DNA of 50,863 nucleotides from Terrimonas_B sp041743125. Its GTDB lineage: Bacteria; Bacteroidota; Bacteroidia; Chitinophagales; Chitinophagaceae. A program made the position numbers and the translations under genes. Shown one piece after another: positions 17,669 to 25,564 of this stretch (its first letter is position 1; each line of letters opens with the position of its first letter). The stretch lies in contig JBGTNK010000126.1 of NCBI GenBank assembly GCA_041743125.1, forward strand, positions 1 through 50,863, given 5' to 3'. Below the pieces are notes generated by a model that made no database searches, was not told the DNA's origin, and saw only the letters and a list, made by a program, of their open reading frames with translations.

Positions 17669-17676
17669 CAAAGGTA
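17669..17676 (-). promoter_or_regulatory. Promoter -7 element of queA
   Basis: Minus-strand TACCTTTG is an exact TAnnTTTG match, predicting a start near 17664. Confidence 0.6.
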
Positions 17677-17850
17677 AAGATTTAGGACTAAAATTATTGA
17701 TTTTCAAAGTAATATTTTTTGGCGGATAGATCAAATTATTTCTATTCCCGGTAAGGCTCATATGGGAATATTTCTAACTTATAAGAAGGAATTTTGATTG
17801 GCAAATCCATTTTAATACCAATCGGGGGATAACAACAATCTAAAACCCCG

Positions 17851-19584
17851 TCAGGCTGGGCCTTTGGGAATGGATGCGATAAGTTTTTGAGTATATACCG
17901 ACTGCGGTTGGAAATAAATAGTATCGGCATCACCCATCTCTTCAAGCTCTCCCTGGTTCATTACCAGAATGCGATCACTTATATAGCGGACAACGGAAAG
18001 ATCATGCGAAATAAAAATGCTGGTGAATCCAAATTCCTTTTTCAGGTCATTTAATAAATTTAAAACCTGGGCCTGAACACTGACATCCAGGGCAGAAACA
18101 GATTCATCGCAGACAATAAAAGAAGGAGTCAAGGCCAGGGCCCGGGCAATCACAATTCGCTGACGTTGCCCCCCCGAAAACTCATGAGGATAGCGGTTAA
18201 AGTGATCCGGATCCAAATCCACCTTTTCCAGCAGGTCAATTACTTTTTCTTTTCTGGATTTTTCAGTTGAGTAAAGCTGATGCACTTTTAGTGGCTCTGA
18301 AATGGCGGAGCCAATTGTTATCCTTGGGTTTAAAGAAGAGTAGGGATCCTGGAAAATAATTTGAATTTCTTTCCGAAGATTTCGAAGGTCATTTTTCTTA
18401 ACAACAGCTAAATCAACGCCGTTATATATTATTTTGCCGCAAGTAGGCTCAATAAGCCGAAGAATGGTTCTTCCTAATGTTGTTTTGCCACATCCGCTTT
18501 CCCCGACTAATCCCATGGTTTCTCCTTTGTATACTTCAAAACTAATGTCATTGACCGCTTTGATAAATTCAGGAGGCTTACCAAAAATTGTTTTTTTTGC
18601 CGGAAACCAAACTGACAAGTGATCTACTTTCAGTACAGGACTAATTTCTCCGTCCATTTCTTTCCTGGAAACAATTCCTACTCCCTGATCTCCTTGATGT
18701 ATTATTTCCTTTTTAATTTCAGTTTCCTGTGTATTCTCCATTAAGAAATCACTTACCACTGGCAACCGCTTTCCTCTTTTATGATTGAGTGGCCTGCAGG
18801 CAAGTAACCCTTTGGTATAGGGATGCTGTGGATTAGAAAAAATATTCTCCATGGTATTCTGCTCTGCTATTTCCCCATTGTACATGACAAGAGTTTGGTC
18901 GGCAATTTCTGCTACCACTCCAAGGTCATGCGTAATAAAAATAACTCCCATACCTGACTGCTGCTGGAGTTCCTTAATTAATTCTAATATCGTTTTTTGC
19001 ACTGTTACATCAAGGGCAGTTGTGGGCTCGTCACAAATAAGTAAAGAAGGCTCGCAGCACATAGCCATTGCAATCATCACCCTTTGTTTTTGTCCTCCGC
19101 TAAGTTGGTGAGGGAAGCGATCAAAGATCGATGCCGGGTTGGGTAATTTAACTTTCTCAAACCAGTCAATCGTTTTTTGCCTGGCAACTTTTGTGGAAAT
19201 TTTTTTGTGAGCCAATAAAGCTTCCATTACCTGGTTGCCACAAGTAAATACCGGATTAAGTGAAGACATGGGTTCCTGGAAGATCATACCTATCTTATTA
19301 CCACGGATATGTTGCAATGCAGAGCGGGATTTTTGTAGCAAATCTGTTTGCTCAATTCCGTTTTCAGAAAACAAAATTTGCCCTGAAACATAATGTGCCG
19401 GCGGAGAAGGAAGTAACTGAAGTATGGAAAGTGATGTAACTGATTTTCCGGAACCCGACTCTCCAACCAGTGCAACGATCTCACATTTATGTACAGAAAA
19501 GGAAATGTTTTTTACAGCATGGGTGCGAACAGATGCGGATATGAAATCAACTGAAAGGTCTTTTATGCTCAACAGGGGCGCCAT
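17851..19584 (-). CDS. Fused two-domain ABC transporter ATPase, peptide/nickel (DppD-DppF / YejF) type
   Basis: This 577-residue protein holds two complete nucleotide-binding domains. Domain 1: Walker A GESGSGKS (41-48), signature LSGGQKQR (161-168), Walker B LLICDEP (181-187), switch His219. Domain 2: Walker A GESGCGKT (361-368), signature FSGGQRQR (469-476), Walker B FIVCDES (489-495). Each NBD is followed by the oligopeptide-transporter C-terminal motif (HPYTKGLL in the first, SVYTQKLIASIP in the second). It powers import of peptides or similar solutes, but no permease or binding-protein gene is adjacent. Its ATG overlaps the stop of the upstream small gene (TAATG), so the two are probably translationally coupled. 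Confidence 0.93.
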   Translation of the reverse strand: MAPLLSIKDLSVDFISASVRTHAVKNISFSVHKCEIVALVGESGSGKSVTSLSILQLLPSPPAHYVSGQILFSENGIEQTDLLQKSRSALQHIRGNKIGMIFQEPMSSLNPVFTCGNQVMEALLAHKKISTKVARQKTIDWFEKVKLPNPASIFDRFPHQLSGGQKQRVMIAMAMCCEPSLLICDEPTTALDVTVQKTILELIKELQQQSGMGVIFITHDLGVVAEIADQTLVMYNGEIAEQNTMENIFSNPQHPYTKGLLACRPLNHKRGKRLPVVSDFLMENTQETEIKKEIIHQGDQGVGIVSRKEMDGEISPVLKVDHLSVWFPAKKTIFGKPPEFIKAVNDISFEVYKGETMGLVGESGCGKTTLGRTILRLIEPTCGKIIYNGVDLAVVKKNDLRNLRKEIQIIFQDPYSSLNPRITIGSAISEPLKVHQLYSTEKSRKEKVIDLLEKVDLDPDHFNRYPHEFSGGQRQRIVIARALALTPSFIVCDESVSALDVSVQAQVLNLLNDLKKEFGFTSIFISHDLSVVRYISDRILVMNQGELEEMGDADTIYFQPQSVYTQKLIASIPKGPA

Positions 19585-19964
19585 TATTTTTCCACTACTT
19601 TTATTGATAACTTTTTAGGAGGTGTGGGATAATAGGCCATACAAACTGCACAATCTCTTCTCCCGGAACTATCGATCATAAAATAAAAATCATCCCCCTG
19701 CTGAATGTTGGGAGGGAAAGTGCAGGGGCTTCCTAATCCAAAAGCACGTTCATACGATTTACCGGTTGATTCATCAATCCAACTTGCCACGATTAAAGAT
19801 GTATCTATTTCTCCCTCCAGCAACCGGAGGGTATAATTCATACACAATGCTTTTGTTTCCAGCCTGGCTTTATAGATTCCTTTTCCCGATACTTTTTTAT
19901 TATTGCATTGTTCTGAGGAAGCAGCTAATAGCACGATGGAAGTTAAAATCATTATTAGTTTCAT
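19584..19964 (-). CDS. Small exported or lipoprotein-like protein, unknown function
   Basis: I do not recognise this 126-residue protein. It begins with a hydrophobic signal (MKLIMILTSIVLLAASSEQC), where Cys20 could be lipidated although the preceding residues are atypical. The mature part has four more Cys (41, 80 and a CAVC pair at about 105-108) that could form disulfides outside the cytoplasm. Its stop codon shares a base with the ATG of the ABC ATPase (TAATG), which points to coupled expression. Whether it serves the transporter is unknown. Confidence 0.7.
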   Translation of the reverse strand: MKLIMILTSIVLLAASSEQCNNKKVSGKGIYKARLETKALCMNYTLRLLEGEIDTSLIVASWIDESTGKSYERAFGLGSPCTFPPNIQQGDDFYFMIDSSGRRDCAVCMAYYPTPPKKLSIKVVEK

Positions 19965-20024
19965 CTACCGGGATTTTAAGAATATTTTCTTTAATCTTCA
20001 GTTTGCAAAAATTATTCAAACAAA

Positions 20025-20795
20025 TTAAAATTTTAAGTGTCTTACCGTCATTCCATCATTAATTAATTGTTTCAATGAATCGATTCCGATCCTGATATGA
20101 TCATTCACAAATTGTGCCGTAACGTTTATGTCACTTTCTTCCGTTTTAACTCCTTCAGGCGTCATAGGTTGATCACTTACCAGGAGTAATGCGCCGGTGG
20201 GGATTTTATTATAAAAGCCAACAGTAAATATGGTTGCTGTCTCCATGTCGATGGCATAGGCTCTTATATCTTGTAAATAGTTCTTAAATTTTTCATCATG
20301 TTCCCATACACGGCGGTTGGTTGTATACACGGTGCCTGTCCAATAATCAACTCCATAGTCCCGTATTGTGGTTGATACGGCTTTTTGCAGAGCAAAGGCA
20401 GGTAGTGCTGGCACTTCGGGAGGAAAATAGTCGTTGGATGTGCCTTCTCCCCGTATAGCGGCTATGGGAAGTATAAGATCACCTATCTTATTCCTTTTTT
20501 TTAAACCGCCGCACTTACCTAGAAACAAAGCCGCTTTGGGTTCAATGGCACTCAACAGATCCATGACGGTGGCGGCAGTGGGGCTACCCATTCCAAAATT
20601 TATGATAGTTATATCTTCGGCCGTAGCACATTGCATCGGTTTGTTTTCACCTATTACCGGCACATTATTCCATTCTGCAAATTTGTTTACGTAGTTATTA
20701 AAGTTGGTCAGTAAAATATACTTTCCAAAATTTTCCAATTTTTCTCCTGTGTATCGGGGTAACCAGTTTTCTACGATTGCTTCTTTTGATTTCAT
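20025..20795 (-). CDS. amn: AMP nucleosidase, short form
   Basis: This 256-residue enzyme cleaves AMP to adenine and ribose 5-phosphate. It is the short form seen in Bacteroidota, lacking the N-terminal regulatory domain of the E. coli enzyme. The phosphorylase fold is shown by INFGMGSPTAATVMDLL (65-81), FLGKCGGL (91-98), AIDMETATIF (181-190, substrate-binding Glu185) and LLLVSDQPMTPEG (203-215, catalytic Asp208). It acts in purine salvage. The gene stands alone, divergent from the HsdR_N-like gene. Confidence 0.9.
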   Translation of the reverse strand: MKSKEAIVENWLPRYTGEKLENFGKYILLTNFNNYVNKFAEWNNVPVIGENKPMQCATAEDITIINFGMGSPTAATVMDLLSAIEPKAALFLGKCGGLKKRNKIGDLILPIAAIRGEGTSNDYFPPEVPALPAFALQKAVSTTIRDYGVDYWTGTVYTTNRRVWEHDEKFKNYLQDIRAYAIDMETATIFTVGFYNKIPTGALLLVSDQPMTPEGVKTEESDINVTAQFVNDHIRIGIDSLKQLINDGMTVRHLKF

Positions 20796-20929
20796 ATATA
20801 AAGTTTAAGTTTTGGCTGTAAGTTCATATTCAAATGATCTCCTTGTTTAACAAATCTACCTGCTTGAGATTACTTGTTATGAAACGTTTAAGGCGTGTTG
20901 TCATATGACTTGCAACGAATTTAATCATT

Positions 20930-20937
20930 TACTTTTG
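20930..20937 (+). promoter_or_regulatory. Promoter -7 element of the HsdR_N-like gene; transcript probably leaderless
   Basis: TACTTTTG exactly matches TAnnTTTG and ends only four bases before the ATG at 20942, so transcription should start at or next to the start codon. A TTG at 20910-20912 could be the upstream element. Confidence 0.6.
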
Positions 20938-20941
20938 AAGC

Positions 20942-21382
20942 ATGCTGGCAATTGAATATCCCGTGCAAAAGTTTCAGATTAAGAATATTTCAGGTAAAGA
21001 TTTCATCTTTGATTCTCTCCGGAAGAAATGGTTGTTACTTACTCCTGAAGAATGGGTAAGGCAGAATTTCGTTCAATACCTGGTGCAGGTGAAAAAGTAT
21101 CCGCCGGCTTTAATTGCCATGGAAAAAATGATCATGCTGGAGGAATTGAAAAAGCGATTTGATATTTTGGTATATGACACCAACCATGTGCCCTGGATGA
21201 TGATTGAATGCAAGGCACCTCTTGTTAAATTAGATGAATCAGTTTTGCATCAATTACTCCGATACCATATTAGTATACCAACCGGGTTCCTCATCATTAC
21301 TAATGGCGAGTTTTCGTATGGGTGGCAGAAGAAAGAACAGGATTTGCAACCTATCCGGGAACTTCCTGAATGGGTGAAATAA
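20942..21382 (+). CDS. Stand-alone HsdR N-terminal-like (PD-(D/E)XK fold) protein
   Basis: This 146-residue protein resembles the N-terminal nuclease domain of type I restriction subunit R (HSDR_N_2 type). The motif RFDILVYD (72-79) supplies Asp74 and MMIECKAP (86-93) supplies Glu89 and Lys91, the PD-(D/E)XK catalytic pattern. LLRYHISIPTGFLIITNGE follows, as in the family. It has no helicase part and no hsdM or hsdS nearby, so it is not a restriction enzyme by itself. Such short proteins are frequent in Bacteroidota, with no known function. A nuclease role is possible because the active-site residues are kept. It is a single gene on its own promoter. Confidence 0.85.
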   Translation: MLAIEYPVQKFQIKNISGKDFIFDSLRKKWLLLTPEEWVRQNFVQYLVQVKKYPPALIAMEKMIMLEELKKRFDILVYDTNHVPWMMIECKAPLVKLDESVLHQLLRYHISIPTGFLIITNGEFSYGWQKKEQDLQPIRELPEWVK

Positions 21383-21458
21383 TTGTATTAGTTAGCTGTT
21401 GAAAAATTAAAAGAGAGTATAAGAACATAAAGCGGCCGCACTAATTCTACCTAAGTAT

Positions 21459-22331
21459 TTATCCAAACAAATTGCTGCTAAGGTAACGGTCGCCTCTGTC
21501 GCAGGTAATAAAAACAATTATACCTGATTTAATTTCTTGGGCCAGCCGGATGGCTGCAGAAGCAGCCCCTCCGCTACTCATTCCTGCAAATATTCCTTCT
21601 GTCTTTGCCAGCTGACGAGCCATATCCGTAGCTTCCTGTTGTGAAACATCCATCACCCTGTCTACCCGTTTGGGTTCAAATATTTTTGGTAAATATTCTT
21701 TTGGCCATCGGCGAATCCCGGGAATGGATGATTCTTCAGTGGGCTGGCATCCTATGATCTGGATATTGGAATTTTTTTCTTTAAAATATCTTGAACACCC
21801 CATTATAGTACCTGTGGTACCCATGGAGCTTACAAAATGAGTGATCATTTTATTGGTATCGTTCCATATTTCCGGTCCCGTGGTTTTATAATGCGCCAGG
21901 TAATTATCAGGATTTGAAAATTGGTTTAAAATAAAAAATTCGCCGGTTGCCGCTTTTTCTTCTGCATAGTCCCGGCAAATTTCTATACTATCGAGTAGGG
22001 TAACTTTAGCTCCGAATGCTTCCATGGTCAACGTTCGTTCACGGGTAGAGGTGGAAGGCATTACCAATTCAATTTCCAGGTCATACAGGCGGGCTATCAT
22101 GGCCAGGGCGATACCGGTATTTCCGCTGGTAGCTTCTATTAATTTTGTTCCTTTTTTTATATCGCCCCTCTCTAATGCTGAACGGATCATATTCAAAGCT
22201 GGCCGGTCTTTTACACTTCCTCCCGGATTATCACCTTCCAGTTTAGCATACATAATTACATTGGGATTGGGATTTAATTTCTTTATTTCTACCAGGGGGG
22301 TTTTGCCTACCAGGTCAAGTATGCTCGCCAT
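21459..22331 (-). CDS. cysM: Cysteine synthase B
   Basis: This 290-residue PLP enzyme makes cysteine from O-acetylserine and sulfide (or thiosulfate). The Schiff-base Lys41 lies in NPGGSVKDRPA, the substrate loop is EATSGNTGIALA (64-75), and the phosphate-binding loop is MGTTGTIMG. Its short length and GGSVKDRPA motif favour the CysM rather than the CysK subgroup. The ATG at 22331 follows directly on the cysE stop with a one-base gap, forming a cysE-cysM operon that turns serine into cysteine in two steps. Confidence in the CysM versus CysK naming is moderate. Confidence 0.93.
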   Translation of the reverse strand: MASILDLVGKTPLVEIKKLNPNPNVIMYAKLEGDNPGGSVKDRPALNMIRSALERGDIKKGTKLIEATSGNTGIALAMIARLYDLEIELVMPSTSTRERTLTMEAFGAKVTLLDSIEICRDYAEEKAATGEFFILNQFSNPDNYLAHYKTTGPEIWNDTNKMITHFVSSMGTTGTIMGCSRYFKEKNSNIQIIGCQPTEESSIPGIRRWPKEYLPKIFEPKRVDRVMDVSQQEATDMARQLAKTEGIFAGMSSGGAASAAIRLAQEIKSGIIVFITCDRGDRYLSSNLFG

Positions 22332-22332
22332 T

Positions 22333-23145
22333 TCAGATTTTGGTTTTTTGATCTATCAATTCGATCTCTGATTTATGATAAACTGTGGTGTAGGCCGGAA
22401 TACTTTTAGTGAGCCACACATTACCCCCGATAATACTATGGTGGCCAATGACGGTATCACCTCCCAATATAGTAGCCCCGGAATAGATGATTACATGATC
22501 TTCTACAGTGGGATGGCGTTTGATAAATGCCATGCTTTTATCAACGCTTAACGCACCAAGAGTTACCCCCTGGTATAATTTTACATGGTCTCCGATCACT
22601 GAAGTTTCTCCAACCACTATTCCGGTACCATGATCAATAAAAAAATGCTCGCCGATTTGAGCTCCCGGGTGTATATCAATTCCCGTTTTGGAATGGGCAA
22701 ATTCGGTTAAAATTCGGGGTAGAAGGGGAATGTCAAGTTCCAATAAAGCATGGGCAATTCTATAAAAAGCGATCGCGTTAAAACCAGGGTAGGCCCTTAT
22801 CACTTCAAAGCGACTTTTTGATGCAGGGTCCCCTTCAAGTATAGCATCAATGTCTGTATTTAATATCCTGTACATCTCCTGGATATTATCAAAAAAAGTC
22901 ATTGCTTTTTCCTCGTGGTTCCAACTGTGGCAGGCTTTGGTGGCTTCAAGCAAGATCACCAATTCTGTAGTCAATTTTTCAAACTTATCTTTTACCACCT
23001 GCGGCGAAGCCGGAAAATATTCAGCTCTTTCAGGATATAATAATGCGATAAGATCCAGGGCCCAGGAAGCAATCCTTTCATTTGGCGGAACCATTTCGAT
23101 CCCTTTTTGCTTATCAAAAATATACTGGAAAAATTTGTGATCCAT
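22333..23145 (-). CDS. cysE: Serine O-acetyltransferase
   Basis: This 270-residue enzyme acetylates serine from acetyl-CoA, the first step of cysteine synthesis. The N-terminal helical region spans about 1-150. The left-handed beta-helix follows with hexapeptide repeats: DIHPGAQIGEHFFIDHGTG (catalytic His in IDHGTG), VVGETSVIGDHVKLYQGVTLG and ILGGDTVIGHHSIIGGN. The ATG at 23145 is preferred over starts at 23187 and 23199 because an exact promoter element (23176-23183) lies between them and the ATG. It is the first gene of the cysE-cysM operon. The C-terminal tail ends in ...KTKI, like the Ile-ended tail that docks in the synthase in other species; this may hold here. Confidence 0.94.
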   Translation of the reverse strand: MDHKFFQYIFDKQKGIEMVPPNERIASWALDLIALLYPERAEYFPASPQVVKDKFEKLTTELVILLEATKACHSWNHEEKAMTFFDNIQEMYRILNTDIDAILEGDPASKSRFEVIRAYPGFNAIAFYRIAHALLELDIPLLPRILTEFAHSKTGIDIHPGAQIGEHFFIDHGTGIVVGETSVIGDHVKLYQGVTLGALSVDKSMAFIKRHPTVEDHVIIYSGATILGGDTVIGHHSIIGGNVWLTKSIPAYTTVYHKSEIELIDQKTKI

Positions 23146-23175
23146 AGCTGGTAACTTGGTTGAGGCAATAGTCGA

Positions 23176-23183
23176 CAAAATTA
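23176..23183 (-). promoter_or_regulatory. Promoter -7 element of cysE-cysM
   Basis: Minus-strand TAATTTTG is an exact TAnnTTTG match about 30 bases upstream of the chosen ATG. It also rules against the longer reading of cysE. Confidence 0.6.
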
Positions 23184-23326
23184 CCATATTTATAAACACG
23201 TGGTCTGTCGTGAGGCTGGCTATTTAATAATAAAATGATAAAATCGTTCAAAAGTTCTTTGAGATAAAATTACCAACGGTAGTGTAACGGACCTGGAATA
23301 ATATCCTTATCTTTTTCTAAAAGTCA

Positions 23327-24046
23327 TTATTGTAATTGCCTTTTATAAAGCTGCACCGCATTTTCAAATCCCAGGTATATAGCATCACATATTAGGGCAT
23401 GTCCAATACTTACTTCATCAAGCCAGGGAATATTTTCTTTAAAGAATTTTAAGTTTTGCAAATCCAGGTCGTGGCCAGCATTTAATCCAAGCCCAAGTTC
23501 CCTGGCTTTTATGGCGGCAGCAAGGTAAGGCTCTATTGCCTTTTGTTTATTACCCAAAGCATATTGCTTCGCAAAACTTTCAGTATATAATTCTATACGG
23601 TCAGTTCCTGTTGCTGCAGCACCTTCAACCATGTACACATCCGGATCTGTAAATATGGATACACGAATACCGGCTTTTCTAAAAACAGATATTATGTCGG
23701 TGAGGAATTCTTTATGTTTTATAGTATCCCATCCATGATCTGAAGTAATTTGACCCAGCGTGTCGGGAACCAGTGTAACCTGGTTGGGTTTTGTTTCCAA
23801 TACCAGGGCAACAAATTTTTTTTCCGTACAGTTTCCTTCTATGTTAAACTCACAAGCAAGGTTTTTTTTAATATCCCTTACATCATTGTAACGGATATGG
23901 CGCTCATCCGGCCGGGGATGAACAGTGACACCATCGGCTCCAAAACGTTCTGCATCCAAAGCTGCTTTTATAACATCGGGATTGTTGCCGCCCCGTGAAT
24001 TTCGTAAGGTGGCTATCTTATTAATATTAACAGAGAGTTTAGTCAT
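23327..24046 (-). CDS. pdxJ: Pyridoxine 5'-phosphate synthase
   Basis: This 239-residue TIM-barrel enzyme condenses 1-deoxyxylulose 5-phosphate with 3-amino-2-oxopropyl phosphate, closing the DXP-dependent vitamin B6 ring. The hallmarks are clear: LSVNINKIATLRNSRGG at the N-terminus, DGVTVHPRPDERHI, FNIEGN, QVTLVPD, GLGLNAGHDL and EVSIGHALICDAI near the end. Length is normal. A near-consensus promoter (TATCTTTA, 24051-24058) sits just upstream of the ATG. PLP made by this pathway serves cysM and the oxoamine synthase nearby, but no operon link is seen. Confidence 0.97.
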   Translation of the reverse strand: MTKLSVNINKIATLRNSRGGNNPDVIKAALDAERFGADGVTVHPRPDERHIRYNDVRDIKKNLACEFNIEGNCTEKKFVALVLETKPNQVTLVPDTLGQITSDHGWDTIKHKEFLTDIISVFRKAGIRVSIFTDPDVYMVEGAAATGTDRIELYTESFAKQYALGNKQKAIEPYLAAAIKARELGLGLNAGHDLDLQNLKFFKENIPWLDEVSIGHALICDAIYLGFENAVQLYKRQLQ

Positions 24047-24050
24047 AGTA

Positions 24051-24058
24051 TAAAGATA
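24051..24058 (-). promoter_or_regulatory. Possible promoter element of pdxJ
   Basis: Minus-strand TATCTTTA matches seven of the eight positions of the TAnnTTTG-type octamer, five bases from the ATG; the transcript could be leaderless. Confidence 0.4.
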
Positions 24059-24133
24059 AAGCTGGCATAATCGGCCTGCAGCTATTTTTGTATGAAATTT
24101 TTTTAAATGGGCAACCTGGTTGTTATTTGGACC

Positions 24134-24553
24134 TTAAATAAATCCCCTGCAATTGACAGCTCCGCATTTGCAAGGAAGTTTCCCGTCATGATGTGTTTCT
24201 CCATAATCGCAGGTTAGTTCTTCACCCGTGTTGATTTTTTTCAGGGAATAAAATTCTACTTTTTGAAAAGCTCTCCGCATGAAAGTATTGGGGCTACAAG
24301 AATGGTTGATATGTCTTAATGCATTACTATTGATGCTTGCATCAAGAGCAATATCACCCTGGTCAAATTCAACCATAAAAAGTACATTGCCGGGCTGCTT
24401 CTTGATTCGTTTTTGAGCTTCTTTGTAGGATATGATTTCTCCCGCCATATTTCCCAGTTTTCTTTTTGCCGGAATTTGTTTTATAGCAAAGGCCCCTTTG
24501 CCGGCAATTTTACTTTTGGCAATTTGAAGCGGAAAATGCAATTCATTTTTCAT
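24134..24553 (-). CDS. SET-domain protein with post-SET cysteines (putative lysine methyltransferase)
   Basis: This 139-residue protein is essentially a minimal SET domain plus post-SET motif. Visible: KSKIAGKGAFAIKQIPA (13-29), the SAM-binding motif at the N-terminal end; NHSCSPN (83-89), the pseudoknot motif; ELTCDYG (112-118) with the catalytic Tyr117; and CKCGAVNC (128-135), whose Cys residues with Cys86 would bind Zn. SET enzymes methylate lysine side chains. Substrate in a bacterium without histones is unknown; ribosomal or DNA-binding proteins are candidates. It is a single gene between pdxJ and a DUF2452 gene, with no sign of operon structure. Confidence 0.92.
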   Translation of the reverse strand: MKNELHFPLQIAKSKIAGKGAFAIKQIPAKRKLGNMAGEIISYKEAQKRIKKQPGNVLFMVEFDQGDIALDASINSNALRHINHSCSPNTFMRRAFQKVEFYSLKKINTGEELTCDYGETHHDGKLPCKCGAVNCRGFI

Positions 24554-24640
24554 CAGGTTTTATTTTTAAGGGCTGGGGTTAAATAAACTCATATTTGAAT
24601 TAGCAGGATAAAAAATAAAACAACGGGTTTAATACAGTTA

Positions 24641-25429
24641 TTAAATTTCAACCCAGGTATGATCGGCCAGCAACCTGACTCCCGATACAAATTTTTTATA
24701 TGGTCCGTTACTTCCCCATTCTTTTGGCGATACAAGGGACAATGTATGACTACCATCATTTTTTTCATATAAGAAATATACTTGCCCAATATTGGGTTTA
24801 AAAGAAAGCCTGGCATTATAGATCAGCATCGATAATTCTTTGCGTTTTTGTATTTCCTGTGCCTGCAGGGCCAGTAGTTCTATTTGCTTTCGGATCTGCA
24901 GGAGTTGCATATTGGTTTGCTCTTCCATTGCAGTTAAGGCTTTGTGTTTTATAACACCTTCTTCCGTCGCTTTTATAACAGCGCCTGAAACCGAAGCAGA
25001 GTATGGTAATACGCTAAGCTGTTTGTGATAAAGTTCTGTATTGGTATATCTTGTTCCGTCTTCTTTAACGCCTTGTTGAATGATCCGCAAATAACCGTTC
25101 GGCATTATTTCATGAACAATGTGCAGTACCGCTTCTCCTTTCTTATAAAAATGAATTTCAAAACTTATACTGTCAATAAAATTGACCTGGACTTTATCGG
25201 CTAGTTCAAGCTGAGCAAAGTGATTGAGTTCACCATCAGCATTTACATGGTATTGGGATGAAAGACTTTGACCTTCTAAAGTCACCCAATTATGGTAGAC
25301 AATCAATTCCTTTTTTCCTTCGGGGGATTCAATTTTATATATTCCACTTTTTGGTCTGTCGCCATATTCATAAGTTCCCTTTTCAGGAAACAGTTGCCAT
25401 GCAGCTAAGAAATTATAAGCTTGTACCAT
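24641..25429 (-). CDS. DUF2452 (C1orf50-like) protein with an N-terminal beta-rich domain
   Basis: This 262-residue cytosolic protein has two parts. The N-terminal 150 residues form a predicted beta-rich, lipocalin-like region (YNFLAAWQLFPEKGTYEYG, ELIVYHNWVTLEG). The C-terminal part (about 165-262) has a helix (LLQIRKQIELLALQAQEIQKR is one part of it) and then PNIGQVYFLYEKNDG and SLVSPKEWG. These match my memory of DUF2452 / human C1orf50, where the SPKEWG motif is conserved. Function is unknown in either kingdom. No partner gene is evident. The domain call is pattern recognition, not a search. Confidence 0.7.
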   Translation of the reverse strand: MVQAYNFLAAWQLFPEKGTYEYGDRPKSGIYKIESPEGKKELIVYHNWVTLEGQSLSSQYHVNADGELNHFAQLELADKVQVNFIDSISFEIHFYKKGEAVLHIVHEIMPNGYLRIIQQGVKEDGTRYTNTELYHKQLSVLPYSASVSGAVIKATEEGVIKHKALTAMEEQTNMQLLQIRKQIELLALQAQEIQKRKELSMLIYNARLSFKPNIGQVYFLYEKNDGSHTLSLVSPKEWGSNGPYKKFVSGVRLLADHTWVEI

Positions 25430-25502
25430 AGTATACAGTAGGGTTGGCTTGTTTATTTATGAAGCAGGTCGCCGGATGCTTAAAAAATCAAATCTGGAAA
25501 TA

Positions 25503-25546
25503 AAAAAAATAAAAACCCGGCTGAACTTCAAAAGAACGAGCCGGGT
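25503..25546 (-). terminator. Terminator after mdh
   Basis: An 8-bp stem (ACCCGGCT at 25515-25522, AGCCGGGT at 25539-25546) is followed on the minus strand by a T-rich run. It lies 18 bases past the mdh stop. Confidence 0.88.
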
Positions 25547-25564
25547 GTATAGAGAAAATTTTCA

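Noticed and set aside
17483..17676. Resemblance of GAATCCGGTG...CCGG in the queA leader to a cobalamin-riboswitch core
   Set aside because: The B12-box and other invariant segments are not present at the expected positions, so the match is too partial to call.
17742..17945. 67-codon minus-strand frame overlapping the end of the ABC ATPase gene
   Set aside because: It overlaps the ABC gene's C-terminus in another frame and has no recognisable features.
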